Assembly (NCBI GenBank): GCA_027532825.1
Contig: JAPZTL010000013.1
Location: 3,630-67,629, forward strand
Direction of reading: 5' to 3'
DNA length: 64,000 bases
From: Silanimonas sp021297925
GTDB taxonomy: Bacteria > Pseudomonadota > Gammaproteobacteria > Xanthomonadales > Xanthomonadaceae
Made by a program: the position numbers and the translations under genes. Shown piece after piece: positions 46,447 through 55,928 of this stretch (the stretch's first letter is position 1; each line of letters starts with the position of its first letter). Under the pieces are notes generated by a model that searched no databases, had not been told where the DNA came from, and saw only the letters and a program-made list of their open reading frames with translations.

Positions 46447-49230
46447 TCAGAGGATCGCCTGGTTGAAATCGAAGTCGAGGCTGTCGTTCGCTTGCTGGAC
46501 GAGGTTGCCCTGCACGAAGTCGACGCCGCTCATCCACAGCGTGGCCGCCGCCTGCGGGTCCTCGACGCCGTGGCCGATGACCTCGAGGCTGCGGCGGTGC
46601 GCCCGGTCGATGATGACCTTCAGCTCGTCGCGGATGACCACCGAGAGCGCGCCGGTGCTGTACTTCGGCGCCAGCTTGACCAGCGAGAGCGGAAGCTGCT
46701 CCAGCAGCGAGTCGACCTCGGGGCCGGGTTCGAACTGCGACAGGCAGAACTGCACGCCATCGGCGACCATGGCCGAGCAGAAGTCGCGCAGCGTGCCGGT
46801 GTGCACGACCGCGTCGGACAGGCGGAGTTCGATCACGAGCGCACTGCCGGGGATGCCCATCGCGCGCAGTTCGCCGCGCAGCCATTCGGCTTGGCCGCCG
46901 TGCGCCAGCGTGTAGGGAGACTGCGTGATGAACAGCGTCATGCCGCCGCCGTTGCGGCGCGCGCCCGCGATCCGGGCGATCGCCTCGCGCAACACCCAGC
47001 GGTCGATCTCGACGATGAAACCGGAGCGCTCGGCGGCGGGGATCACCTCCGACGCGGTCATCCGGCGGCCGGTGCTGGTGTCGAGGCGCAGCAGCGTCTG
47101 GTAGCGGCTGTCCTCGCCGCCGGCGACCGCGACGATCGGCTGATACAGCAGCGAAAGCCTGCCCTGCGCCATCGCCATGCGCATGTCGTCGATCAGCGCG
47201 GCCTGCCGGGCGGCCTCTTTGGCGGCCAGCGGTCGGTACAGGTCGGTCCGGTCGGCGCGCTTGCGGGCGGCATGCGCGACCTTCTCGACGGCGTTGAGCA
47301 GGGCGCCGGCATCGGTGAGCTCCAGCGAGAACGGCGCCACGCCGGCCACGGCCGGCATCATCAGCGCCTGGTCGCCGAGATGGAACTTGTGCGCGACCAG
47401 CGCTTCCCGGAGCTGAACGCCGAGCATCAGCAGTCCTTCGGGATCGAGGTCCGCGTCGAGCACCACGAAGCCGCCGTCGGCGAACCGGCACAGCATGCGG
47501 TCCCCGACCAGCGGCCGCAGCACGTCCAGCGCTTCGACATGCAGCTTCTCGAACTGCGACAGGCCGAGGCGTTCGCGCAGCTTGGCGATGGTCTCGATCT
47601 CGAGGAAGACGACCCCGCCGCCGGCGTGCCCGGCCGTGATCAGCTGGTCGATGTGGGCCATCAAGCGGACGCGTTCGACGATGCCAGTGCTGGTGCTGGT
47701 GCTGGTCCCGGTGCCGTCGACGGCGGGAGGGGCGGTGCCGGTCGACGCGAGGCCGGGGGACGCACCGGCCGTGGTGCCGACGGGGCCTGCACCGGCCTCG
47801 CGTTCACGGCGCTGCTGGACGTCGCGGTAGCGACGCGCCCGGCCCTGGACCGATGCGATCAGGTACTTAGGTCGGATCGGCTTGGAGAGGAAGTCGTCGC
47901 CACCGGCGTCGAGGGCGTTGAAGCGCACCTCCTGGTCCTGCTCGCCGGTCAGGAAGACGATCGGCGTGTGGGCGAAGGCGTCGCGTTCGCGGATCAGCGC
48001 GGTCAGCTCGATGCCGTTCGCCACGGGCATGTTGAAGTCCATCAGGATCAGGTCCGGATGGAAGGCCTCGAGGGCGTCGAGGACGTCGAGCGCATCCAGC
48101 ACGATTCGCGTCTGCATGCCGGCGTTGCGGAGGATGCCTTCGGCGAACAGCGCCTGGGCGCGGTCGTCCTCGACGATCAGGATGCGGAACGACGCCTCGG
48201 TGGTGTTGAACAGGTCGTGCAGGCGGTTGGCGATGTCGCCGCCGCCGTGCGGTCGCACCAGCACCGCGTCGACGCCGGCGCGGCGCGCGGCGAGCCGCGC
48301 CATCACGTCGTCGCTGTCGGTCACCAGCGCCATGCGCACCGGCTGGTTGGCGCGGGCACGCACCGGGGCCATCGCCTCGCCGATCGCGTCGATGGCCGGC
48401 GCGTGCATGCGGTCGATCAGCACCACGTCCGCGGGAAGCGCGCCACACAACTCCACCAGCTCGTCGAGGGCGGTCAGCGCATCGACCTCGAACCCGCGGG
48501 CGCGCAGTTCGGCGGCGAGGGCTTCGGCCTCCGGGCCCTCGTCGGTGAGCAGGTAGAGCCGCAGGGGCGCCGTCATGGGCAGCGGTCCATTGCCAGGATC
48601 GAAGAGGTCCAGTGTAGACGTCGGCTGGGCCGGTGCCTGTGGGCGCAGGGAACCATGTCCGCGTTCGATGACGTCCAGTGCAGGCGGCGGCGCGGCCGGC
48701 ACCTGGGCGGGCAGAGGCCCGGGGCCGGGCTCCACGGTGCCCGGCTGCGGCTGCGGGGCCGGGGCGAGCAGCGGAATGCGCTGGGCCGGCGCGGCATCGG
48801 CCCCCCAGCGGCGCCAGAACCCGATCGGCAAGGCCTCCGCCCGCGGCGGGTTGGGCAGTAGGGTCCACTGGCGGGGCGCCTCGGCGCCGGTGGCCGCGGG
48901 CAGCTGGTCGATCAGCGTCTCGAAGAGGGCGCTCAGCCGCGCGCCCAACACCGGGTCGGGCAAGACCTGCTTTTCAAGCGGCTGGGCCAAGGTGTCCGCC
49001 ACTTGGAGCACGGTGCCGACGGCGGCCTCGCGGCCGAGCAGGCGGAGCCCCCGGGCGAGCGGGCCGAGCTCCTCGCGCATCTGCGCCACCAGGTTGATGT
49101 CCCAGCCCGAACGCCGGCACAGCCGCACGCGCTGTTCGAGGCGCCTGCAGCGGCGACGGAGCAGGGGAACAAGTTCGTCGTGCGGGACGACGGCCTCGTT
49201 GTCGGGAGCGGGGGCGGGGAAGGCGGACAC
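46447..49230 (-). CDS. Tandem REC-like–degenerate GGDEF–degenerate EAL protein
   Basis: 927 residues. An N-terminal helical, then Pro-rich region (about 1-220) precedes a degenerate REC-like domain (about 222-345) and a canonical REC (about 349-470; LILMDFNMPVANG). After a low-complexity Gly/Thr/Ser linker comes a GGDEF-like domain whose active-site motif reads ADGGF, and then an EAL-like domain where EAL is replaced (YQTLLRL) and DDFG by SQFE. Both catalytic sites therefore look dead, as in FimX-type receptors. It may bind c-di-GMP and answer the kinase at 43920, its operon partner. Confidence 0.85.
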   Translation of the reverse strand: MSAFPAPAPDNEAVVPHDELVPLLRRRCRRLEQRVRLCRRSGWDINLVAQMREELGPLARGLRLLGREAAVGTVLQVADTLAQPLEKQVLPDPVLGARLSALFETLIDQLPAATGAEAPRQWTLLPNPPRAEALPIGFWRRWGADAAPAQRIPLLAPAPQPQPGTVEPGPGPLPAQVPAAPPPALDVIERGHGSLRPQAPAQPTSTLDLFDPGNGPLPMTAPLRLYLLTDEGPEAEALAAELRARGFEVDALTALDELVELCGALPADVVLIDRMHAPAIDAIGEAMAPVRARANQPVRMALVTDSDDVMARLAARRAGVDAVLVRPHGGGDIANRLHDLFNTTEASFRILIVEDDRAQALFAEGILRNAGMQTRIVLDALDVLDALEAFHPDLILMDFNMPVANGIELTALIRERDAFAHTPIVFLTGEQDQEVRFNALDAGGDDFLSKPIRPKYLIASVQGRARRYRDVQQRREREAGAGPVGTTAGASPGLASTGTAPPAVDGTGTSTSTSTGIVERVRLMAHIDQLITAGHAGGGVVFLEIETIAKLRERLGLSQFEKLHVEALDVLRPLVGDRMLCRFADGGFVVLDADLDPEGLLMLGVQLREALVAHKFHLGDQALMMPAVAGVAPFSLELTDAGALLNAVEKVAHAARKRADRTDLYRPLAAKEAARQAALIDDMRMAMAQGRLSLLYQPIVAVAGGEDSRYQTLLRLDTSTGRRMTASEVIPAAERSGFIVEIDRWVLREAIARIAGARRNGGGMTLFITQSPYTLAHGGQAEWLRGELRAMGIPGSALVIELRLSDAVVHTGTLRDFCSAMVADGVQFCLSQFEPGPEVDSLLEQLPLSLVKLAPKYSTGALSVVIRDELKVIIDRAHRRSLEVIGHGVEDPQAAATLWMSGVDFVQGNLVQQANDSLDFDFNQAIL

Positions 49231-49303
49231 AGCGGGGTCTTTGGGGTGGCCGGGGGATTGTCCGGCCCGCGTCGGCTCAACGACAACGAGGGTTCACCGC
49301 AAT

Positions 49304-49897
49304 TCACACTTGTGATGCCGATAACGGTTTCCGGGCCCGGCGTGTGCTCCACAGCCCCCAGAGATGCCACCCGACGTAGGCCGCCAGCGCGAGGGTGCCG
49401 AGCATCACCGTGGCCGCCACCACCGGCGCGAACAGTGCGAGGCCGAGGCCGCCGACGACCGCCGCGTCCTCGGTGCCCGAGGCCACCCAGTTGGACACCG
49501 GCTCCGGCGATGCGTTGATGGCGACCCGCGCGCCGCTCTTCACGCTGTGGGTGGCGAGGGCCGCCGCGCCGCCGGCCAAGGCGGCCACTGCGCTCCATTC
49601 GCCCGTGGGCGAGAACGCCGCCGAGGCGAGGAAGGCGCCGACCGGCACGCGGGCCAGCGTGTTCACGAGGTCCCACGCCGAATCGACGCCGGGGATCTTG
49701 TCGGCGGCGAACTCGACGAGGGCCAGCGCGCCGGCCGTGCCCAGCACCCAGGGCGAGGTCACGACCTCGAGCCCGGCCGGCACCGGCATCCACCCGAGCA
49801 GCGCGGCCACGCCGACGCCGAACACCGTCAGGTACGCGCGCACTCCCGCCAGGCAGGCGAGGGCGAGGCCAAGGGCGAACAGCGGGGCGTCAGTCAT
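49304..49897 (-). CDS. DUF4126 integral membrane protein
   Basis: A 197-residue hydrophobic protein with five to six helices. ALGLALACLAGVRAYLTVFGVG and VEFAADKIPGVDSAWD are family marks, and ATHSVKSGARVAINASPEP matches the conserved middle. Its function is unknown. It is upstream of the REC–GGDEF–EAL gene on the same strand (73-base gap). Confidence 0.88.
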   Translation of the reverse strand: MTDAPLFALGLALACLAGVRAYLTVFGVGVAALLGWMPVPAGLEVVTSPWVLGTAGALALVEFAADKIPGVDSAWDLVNTLARVPVGAFLASAAFSPTGEWSAVAALAGGAAALATHSVKSGARVAINASPEPVSNWVASGTEDAAVVGGLGLALFAPVVAATVMLGTLALAAYVGWHLWGLWSTRRARKPLSASQV

Positions 49898-49996
49898 GGG
49901 GGCACTCCCTCAAGGATCGAGTCGAGTATGGCGCCCATGGCTTGACCCTGCCTGAAACCCGGGGCTATACCGGTCGCCCCGTCCCGGAGCCCGAGC

Positions 49997-50719
49997 GTGG
50001 CCGATCCCCGTCCCGACGACAGCGCGTTCGTGGTGGTCCAGCGTCGCCCCGGCGACCGCTGGCGCCGCTGGGCGGTGTGGCTGGGCTGGCCGCTGAGCCT
50101 GCTGGTCCTCGGCGCGTGGATGCAGTACCGCGCGGGCCCAGGCGTCGTGGCCGTGCGCGAGGCCCATGGGGCGTTGATGGAGCGCCACGCCCTGCTGGTG
50201 GCGGAGCTCGCGGCGCAGAAGCAGCAGGCCGCGACCGCGTCCCGTTCCGACCAGATCAGCCGCGCCGCCAACCTGGAGCTGCAGCAGACCCTCGCCGAAC
50301 GCGACGAGGAGATCGCCGGCCTGCGCGCCGACGTCCAGTTCTACGAGCGGCTGGTGGGGGCCACCGGGCAGCGCCGCGGCCTCGGCGTCCATGAGGCCGC
50401 GTTCCGGCCCGAGGCCGGCGGCAGCTGGCGCTACGCGCTCACCCTCACCCAGAACCTCAACCGCGGTGCGATCAGCGCCGGTCGCATGCGTTTCGCCGTC
50501 GAGGGCGTGTCCGCCGGCGCCCTCCGCACGATCGACTGGCCCGACCTGCGGCAGGTGCCGGGAGACACGGGACAGGCATACTCGTTCCGCTATTTCCAGA
50601 AGCTCGAGGGCAGCATCGTGCTGCCGGCGGGCTTCACCCCCCAGCGCGTCCGCGTGACCCTCGACGGGGGCGGCGGCGCCATCGAATCGACCGTGCCGTG
50701 GACCGCGGCCGCGGACTGA
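49997..50719 (+). CDS. DUF6776-type membrane-anchored coiled-coil protein
   Basis: A 240-residue protein starting at GTG. One membrane helix (about 25-43) is followed by a coiled coil (about 55-115) and a beta-rich periplasmic domain (YALTLTQNLNRGAISAGRMRF onward). Its position directly before a bactofilin gene (13-base gap) is typical for this family and suggests a joint role in envelope or cell-shape organisation. Confidence 0.8.
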   Translation: MADPRPDDSAFVVVQRRPGDRWRRWAVWLGWPLSLLVLGAWMQYRAGPGVVAVREAHGALMERHALLVAELAAQKQQAATASRSDQISRAANLELQQTLAERDEEIAGLRADVQFYERLVGATGQRRGLGVHEAAFRPEAGGSWRYALTLTQNLNRGAISAGRMRFAVEGVSAGALRTIDWPDLRQVPGDTGQAYSFRYFQKLEGSIVLPAGFTPQRVRVTLDGGGGAIESTVPWTAAAD

Positions 50720-50732
50720 CCGGAGGACTCCC

Positions 50733-51161
50733 ATGATCGGACTTGGACGGGCGAAGGCCCCGGCTTCCCGCCCCGGCGGTGCGGTCGACACGCTGATCGG
50801 CCCCGACGTGGTGCTGCGCGGCGACCTGACGTTCTCGGGCGGCCTGTACCTCGAGGGCACGCTGTTTGGCACCGCGCGGGCCGAGGACGGCGCCGCCGCC
50901 CACCTCACCATCGCGCCGCGCGGCCGGGTGGAGGGCGAGGTCCACGCCCCGGTCGTCGTGGTCCACGGCACCGTGGTCGGCGACATCCACGCCAGCGAGC
51001 GCCTCGAGCTCGGCCCCGGCGCCCGCATCGAAGGCAGCCTCCATTACGCCGTCGTGCAGATGGCCGCCGGGGCGATGGTGACCGGCCGGCTCGTCCATCG
51101 ACCGAAGGCGGCCGCCGCGCCGGCGATGCCGGTCCGGCCCCGCGAGGCGACGCCGGCCTGA
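50733..51161 (+). CDS. Bactofilin (polymer-forming cytoskeletal protein)
   Basis: A 142-residue bactofilin. The right-handed beta-helix core spans about 18-120 with repeated G-x-x-x-G-x-hydrophobic turns (LIGPDVVLRGDLTFSGGLYL, GRVEGEVHAPVVVVHGTVVG). Disordered tails flank it. Bactofilins self-assemble without nucleotide and scaffold envelope enzymes. It is the second gene of the unit beginning at 49997. Confidence 0.92.
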   Translation: MIGLGRAKAPASRPGGAVDTLIGPDVVLRGDLTFSGGLYLEGTLFGTARAEDGAAAHLTIAPRGRVEGEVHAPVVVVHGTVVGDIHASERLELGPGARIEGSLHYAVVQMAAGAMVTGRLVHRPKAAAAPAMPVRPREATPA

Positions 51162-51208
51162 CGGCCGGCATGCTTGAATCCGGCTTCCATCGACGCCAAC
51201 TGAGCCCC

Positions 51209-51565
51209 ATGGACACGCCCACCTACCAGGACCTCGAGGCCCCGATCGGCTTCTCGCCGGCCGCCGCCGCGAAGGTCGCGCGCCTGATCGCCGACGAGGG
51301 CAACCCCGCGCTCAGCCTGCGGGTGTTCATCACCGGCGGGGGCTGCTCGGGCTTCCAGTACGGGTTCGAGTTCGACGAGGCGCGCGGCGAGGACGACCTC
51401 GCGGTGCAGCGGGACGGCGTCACCCTGCTCGTCGACCCGCTGAGCCTGCAGTACCTGATGGGCGCCGAGGTCGACTACCGCGAGAGCCTGACGGGTTCCC
51501 AGTTCGTCATCCGCAATCCGAACGCCAAGACCACCTGCGGCTGCGGCAGCAGCTTCTCCGTGTGA
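51209..51565 (+). CDS. erpA: Iron-sulfur cluster insertion protein ErpA
   Basis: A 118-residue A-type Fe-S carrier. The three cluster cysteines are Cys46 (TGGGCSGFQYGF), Cys110 and Cys112 (TTCGCGSSF). It delivers [4Fe-4S] clusters to apoproteins. ATG 51209 gives family length; the earlier in-frame ATG at 51170 is unlikely. Its stop overlaps the nudC start by four bases. Confidence 0.93.
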   Translation: MDTPTYQDLEAPIGFSPAAAAKVARLIADEGNPALSLRVFITGGGCSGFQYGFEFDEARGEDDLAVQRDGVTLLVDPLSLQYLMGAEVDYRESLTGSQFVIRNPNAKTTCGCGSSFSV

Positions 51566-52452
51566 GCCTCGCCGGGTTCGCCTTCGCCGAAGGCGGCTTC
51601 GATCGCGCGGCGCACCTGCGCGATGACGTGGAAGCCCTCGACCGCCTGTGGCTGGTCGCCCGGGTCCTGAGGCTCGATGGCGAATCCCGCGCCCACGAGG
51701 GGCCGGACTGGACGGCGTGGCCGCGTGGCGCGGACCTCAGCGACGGACGTCCCGCCGAGGCCCTGTTCCTCGGCCTCGTCGACGGCCATCCCTGCTTCGC
51801 GCTGGAGCGGCCCGCGGAGGGTGCGCGCTCCACGGACCTGCGCCGCGCCGGCATGGCGTGGCCGGCGCGGGAGGCCGCCCTGTTCGCCGCGGCCGCCGGC
51901 GTGCTCAACGGTGCCCGGCGGCAACGTCATTGCGGTGGCTGTGGTGGTGCCGTCGAGGTCCGCCAAGCCGGCTGGTCGCGGCGCTGTCCGACCTGCGGCC
52001 TCGAGGCCTACCCGCGGACGGACCCGGCCATCATCGTCGCCGTCGGCTCGGGCGATCGCCTGCTGCTCGGCCGGCAGGCCCGCTGGCCGGCCGGCCGCTG
52101 GTCGGTCGTCGCCGGTTTCGTCGAGCCGGGCGAAACGTTGGCGCAGGCCGTGGTGCGGGAGGTTCGCGAAGAGACGGGGGTCGCCGTCCACGCGGTCCGC
52201 TACGCCGGGGACCAGCCGTGGCCCTTCCCCGGCGCCCTGATGCTCGGCTTCTTCGCCGACGCCGATCCCGACGCCCCGGATCCCGTCGCCGGCGAGGAGC
52301 TCGAGGCGGCGGCCTGGTTCGACCGCGACGCCGTCCTCGCCGGTCTCGCGGCCAGCGACGCCCCGGAGGGGTCGTCGCCGCCGCGGCTGGCTTTCTCGCC
52401 GCGCGTGTCGATCGCCCGGGCGCTGATCGAAGCCTGGGCCCACGGGCGCTAG
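51562..52452 (+). CDS. nudC: NAD(+) diphosphatase / NAD-decapping Nudix hydrolase (NudC type)
   Basis: A 296-residue NudC starting at GTG. The zinc ribbon has CGGCG and CPTCG, followed by LEAYPRTDPAIIV, and the Nudix box is GFVEPGETLAQAVVREVREE. NudC hydrolyses NAD(H) and removes NAD caps from RNA. QPWPFPGALMLGF is the NudC-specific motif. Translationally coupled to erpA. Confidence 0.92.
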   Translation: MSLAGFAFAEGGFDRAAHLRDDVEALDRLWLVARVLRLDGESRAHEGPDWTAWPRGADLSDGRPAEALFLGLVDGHPCFALERPAEGARSTDLRRAGMAWPAREAALFAAAAGVLNGARRQRHCGGCGGAVEVRQAGWSRRCPTCGLEAYPRTDPAIIVAVGSGDRLLLGRQARWPAGRWSVVAGFVEPGETLAQAVVREVREETGVAVHAVRYAGDQPWPFPGALMLGFFADADPDAPDPVAGEELEAAAWFDRDAVLAGLAASDAPEGSSPPRLAFSPRVSIARALIEAWAHGR

Positions 52453-52482
52453 ACTGACCGCCCGCCACGGTTCCCGTCGCCG

Positions 52483-53355
52483 ATGTCCACGACGCTCGTC
52501 GCCGTCCTCGTCACCCTGCTCGTCGGCCACTTCGCCGGCCCCCTGCTGGCCCTGCGCCATTACGACTGGTTCGTCGGCCTGGTCGGTGCCGTCGCCGGCC
52601 GGGAGGCGACGCCGCGCGCCGGCGCCCTGTGGGCCGCGCTCGCCATCCCGTTGCTTCCGCTCGCCGTGCTGCAGTGGTTCTGGTGGGGCTGGGCGTGGGG
52701 CCTGCCCGCGCTGCTGCTTGGCATCGTCGTCCTGTTCTACGCCTGGGGGCCGCGCGACCTCGACCAGGACGTCGAGGCGATCATCGAGGCCGAAGGGCCG
52801 CAGGCCCGCCGCGACGCCGCGGCCCACCTGTTCCCGTTCCGCGATGACGTCCGCTGCGACGGCGGCCCCCTCGTCGAGGCGGTGTTCCGCTGTGCGCTGT
52901 GGCGCTGGTTCGGTCCCCTGTTCTGGTTCCTCGTCCTGGGGCCGGTCGGTGCGCTCGGTTACCGGCTGGTCGCGCTGTCCGCGCAGGGCGAGGCGCGGCG
53001 CCGGCTGGGCGAGGCGCAGGGCCGCACGGCGGCGACGCTGTTGGGCGTGCTCGACTGGCCGGTGGCGCAGCTGATGACGCTGACGCTGGCCCTGGCCGCG
53101 GACTTCGATGCGGTCATCCAGGCCTGGCGCCAGTGGCATGCCGACGGCGTCCGGCTCGGCCTCGGCCACCTCGAAGCCGCCGCGCGCGCCAGCGTCGCCG
53201 TCGAACTGGCCGAGGACGCGCTGGATGCCGACGACGGCCCGGCGCAGGCGCCGGCCCTGCTCGAGCTACGCGACGCCATGAGCCTGGCGTGGCGCATCCT
53301 CGTGATCTGGCTCGGCGTGATGGCCCTGTTCGTGGTCGCCGGCTTCGTCGGCTGA
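52483..53355 (+). CDS. ampE: AmpE-like inner-membrane protein
   Basis: A 290-residue protein of the AmpE/CobD-like family. N-terminal helices are followed by LFYAWGPRDLDQDVEAIIEA, the AmpE signature, then helices around 145-170 and a C-terminal helix. AmpE was proposed as a sensor in beta-lactamase control, but its biochemical role is unsettled. No ampD is adjacent. It is convergent with the LplT–PlsC fusion gene (four-base gap). Confidence 0.85.
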   Translation: MSTTLVAVLVTLLVGHFAGPLLALRHYDWFVGLVGAVAGREATPRAGALWAALAIPLLPLAVLQWFWWGWAWGLPALLLGIVVLFYAWGPRDLDQDVEAIIEAEGPQARRDAAAHLFPFRDDVRCDGGPLVEAVFRCALWRWFGPLFWFLVLGPVGALGYRLVALSAQGEARRRLGEAQGRTAATLLGVLDWPVAQLMTLTLALAADFDAVIQAWRQWHADGVRLGLGHLEAAARASVAVELAEDALDADDGPAQAPALLELRDAMSLAWRILVIWLGVMALFVVAGFVG

Positions 53356-53359
53356 TCGA

Positions 53360-55276
53360 TCAGGCCGCGTCGCCGCGGAGCTCGCGCACCCTTGCCTCGA
53401 GCCCGGCCGCGGTGGCCTGGTCGCCGCGCACCGGGACATCCGCGACGATCCCGATCCGCGCGCGGAAACGGCGCGGCACGCGCATGCGCCCCAGCGCCGA
53501 ATCGCGGCGGCTGAACAGGCTGCCCCAGAGGTTCTTCAGGGCCATCGGCACCACCGGCACCGGGCGCGCGGCGAGGATCTTCTCGACGCCCGGGCGGAAG
53601 GTGGCGATGCCGCCGTCCTTCGTCAGGCCGCCTTCCGGGAAGAGGCCGACGATCTCGCCCTCGGCCAGCGCGGCGTCGATGCGCTCGAAGGCGCGGCGCA
53701 TCAGCTCCGGGTCCTCCTTGCTGCCGGCGATGGGAATCGCGCCGGCAGCCCGGAACACCCAATTCATGACCGGGATGCGGAAGATCTTGTAGTACATGAC
53801 GAAGCGCACCGGCCGCGGGATGGCGCCCGCGAGCAGCAGCGCGTCCATGTAGCCCACGTGGTTGCAGACCACCAGCGCCGGGCCGTCGTCCGGGACGTTC
53901 TCCTCCACGCCGCGCACGTCGATGCGGTACATCGCCAGCGTGGCCAGCCACACCAGGAAGCGCATCAGGAACTCGGGCACCAGCGAGAAGATGTAGATCG
54001 CGACAACCGCGTTCAGGACCGCGGTGACGAGGAACAGCTGCGGGATGCTCAAGCCCGCCGGGCCCAGCAGCACGATCGCGAGCCCGGCCGCGACCACGAT
54101 GAAGGCCGCGTTGAGGATGTTGTTCGCGGCGATCACGCGCGACAGCACCTCGCGCGGCGTGCGCTGCTGCACCAGCGCGAACAGCGGCACGATGAACAGG
54201 CCGCCGAAGCCGCCGATCAGCACGAGGTCCATCGCGATGCGCGCGCTGCCCTCGGCGGCGAGGAAGCCGCGCCAGTCGAGCGGCGCCGCGCTGCCGGCCG
54301 CCACCTGCAGGGCGTGCGCGCTGGCCTCGGGCTGCGCCAGCCACAGGTCGACGCCGAACACCGTCATGCCGATCGCGCCCAGAGGCACGAGGCCGATCTC
54401 GACCGTTCGCCGCGACAGCGTCTCGCAAAGCAGCGACCCCGCGCCGATGCCCAGCGAGAACAGGGCCAGCAGCAGCGGGATCACCGTCGCGTCGCCGCCG
54501 AGCACGTCGATGGCGTACTTCGGCAGCTGGGCGAGGAACAGCGCGCCGAAGAAGAAGAACCAGCTGATGCCGAGCACCGAGTTCAGCACCGCACGTCGAC
54601 CCTTCAGCGTGGCCAGCGTCGAGAGCGTGGCACGCAGCGGATTGCGGTCGACCACGAGGTGCGGCGCCGTGGCCGGCGCCTCGGGCACGAAGCGTGCCGC
54701 GACGTAGCCGACCACCGCGATGGCGATGACCGCGAGCGAGGCGTAGAACTCGCCGTGGTCGAACTCGCTGATCAGCACGCCGCCGAAGATCGTGCCGACC
54801 AGGATGGCGAGGAAGGTGCCGGTCTCGACCAGGCCGTTGCCGCCGGTGAGTTCCTCGGGCTTCAGCGCCTGCGGCAGGATCGCGTACTTGATCGGGCCGA
54901 ACAGCGTGCTCTGCGCGCCGAGCAGGAACAGCACGCCGAGCAGGAAGGGCAGCGAGTCCAGCCAGAAGCCGACCGCGGCGAGCACGGCGATCACGATCTC
55001 CAGCAGCTTGATGCGGCGGATCGAGCGCGCCTTCTCGAACTTCTCCGCCCATTGGCCCGCCGTGGCCGAGAACAGGAAGAAGGGCAGGATGAACAGCGCG
55101 CTGGCGAGGTTGGCCCAGAGGCTGCGCTCGTCGTCGCCCAAGCCCACGGCCTTGACGGTCACCAAAATGACCAGCGCCTGCTTGAACACGTTGTCGTTGA
55201 ACGCGCCGAGCGTCTGCGCGACGAAGAAGGGGGCGAAACGGCGTTGCCCGAGCAGCGCGAACTGGTTCTGCGCCAT
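53360..55276 (-). CDS. LplT-like MFS transporter fused to PlsC-type acyltransferase
   Basis: 638 residues. Residues 1-430 are a 12-helix MFS domain like lysophospholipid flippase LplT (FVAQTLGAFNDNVFKQAL, LGAQSTLFGPIKYAILPQ). Residues about 440-630 are a PlsC acyltransferase with NHVGYMD (HX4D) and FPEGG. The protein lacks the acyl-ACP synthetase domain that completes Aas-type three-domain fusions. It probably flips lysophospholipids inward and re-acylates them using acyl-ACP or acyl-CoA from elsewhere. It ends a minus-strand run of genes from prmA. Confidence 0.9.
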   Translation of the reverse strand: MAQNQFALLGQRRFAPFFVAQTLGAFNDNVFKQALVILVTVKAVGLGDDERSLWANLASALFILPFFLFSATAGQWAEKFEKARSIRRIKLLEIVIAVLAAVGFWLDSLPFLLGVLFLLGAQSTLFGPIKYAILPQALKPEELTGGNGLVETGTFLAILVGTIFGGVLISEFDHGEFYASLAVIAIAVVGYVAARFVPEAPATAPHLVVDRNPLRATLSTLATLKGRRAVLNSVLGISWFFFFGALFLAQLPKYAIDVLGGDATVIPLLLALFSLGIGAGSLLCETLSRRTVEIGLVPLGAIGMTVFGVDLWLAQPEASAHALQVAAGSAAPLDWRGFLAAEGSARIAMDLVLIGGFGGLFIVPLFALVQQRTPREVLSRVIAANNILNAAFIVVAAGLAIVLLGPAGLSIPQLFLVTAVLNAVVAIYIFSLVPEFLMRFLVWLATLAMYRIDVRGVEENVPDDGPALVVCNHVGYMDALLLAGAIPRPVRFVMYYKIFRIPVMNWVFRAAGAIPIAGSKEDPELMRRAFERIDAALAEGEIVGLFPEGGLTKDGGIATFRPGVEKILAARPVPVVPMALKNLWGSLFSRRDSALGRMRVPRRFRARIGIVADVPVRGDQATAAGLEARVRELRGDAA

Positions 55277-55283
55277 GGCGCGC

Positions 55284-55913
55284 TCAGCCCGGCGGCAGCG
55301 GCGGCGGGGCCGTGGACGCGAAGGCCGGGCGCGTCGCGAAGGTCGCGTACCAGGCCGCGAGCCCCGGTGCCAGCGGGCGCCACGGGTGGTCGGGCAGGCG
55401 GTAATCGAGCCAGCCCAGTGCCGACGCCACGGCGAGGTCGGCCAGCGTCACGCGACCGCCGACGAAGTGCGCTCGGCCGCCCAAGCGGCGCTCGAGTTCG
55501 GCGAAGGCGCCGTCGACCTTGGCCCACTGCCAGTCCTGCCACGCGGCGCTGCGCTGCTCCGGCGTGCGGCCGGGCCAGAGGCGTTCCATCCGCACCAGCA
55601 CGGCGGCGTCGAGCAGGCCGTCGGCCAGCGCCTCGATGCGGCGCGCGGCGAGTCGCTCGGCGCGGTCGTCCGGGATCAGGCGCGGGCCGTCACCGAGGCC
55701 GTCGAGCAGCTCGACGATGACGCGGGAGTCGTACCAGGCCTCGCCGTCGTTGGTGACGAGGCAGGGCACCTTGCGCAGCGGGTTGGCCTCGGCCACCCCG
55801 TTGTCGGCCTGGAAGACGTCCACCTCGACCAACTCGAGGGCGATGCCGCGCTCGGCGGCGACGGCACGCACCTTGCGGGCGAAGGGCGAGGGCAGTGACA
55901 GCATCAGCTTCAT
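55284..55913 (-). CDS. Glutathione S-transferase family protein
   Basis: A 209-residue GST. The thioredoxin-like N-terminal domain begins MKLMLSLPSPFARKVRAVAAE, with the active Ser in SPFARKV, then NPLRKVPCLV and YDSRVIVELLD. The helical C-terminal domain includes GGRVTLADLAVASALGWLD. It is seven bases from the LplT–PlsC gene and 15 from purD. Substrate unknown. Confidence 0.92.
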   Translation of the reverse strand: MKLMLSLPSPFARKVRAVAAERGIALELVEVDVFQADNGVAEANPLRKVPCLVTNDGEAWYDSRVIVELLDGLGDGPRLIPDDRAERLAARRIEALADGLLDAAVLVRMERLWPGRTPEQRSAAWQDWQWAKVDGAFAELERRLGGRAHFVGGRVTLADLAVASALGWLDYRLPDHPWRPLAPGLAAWYATFATRPAFASTAPPPLPPG

Positions 55914-55928
55914 GCGGAACCTCCGGGG

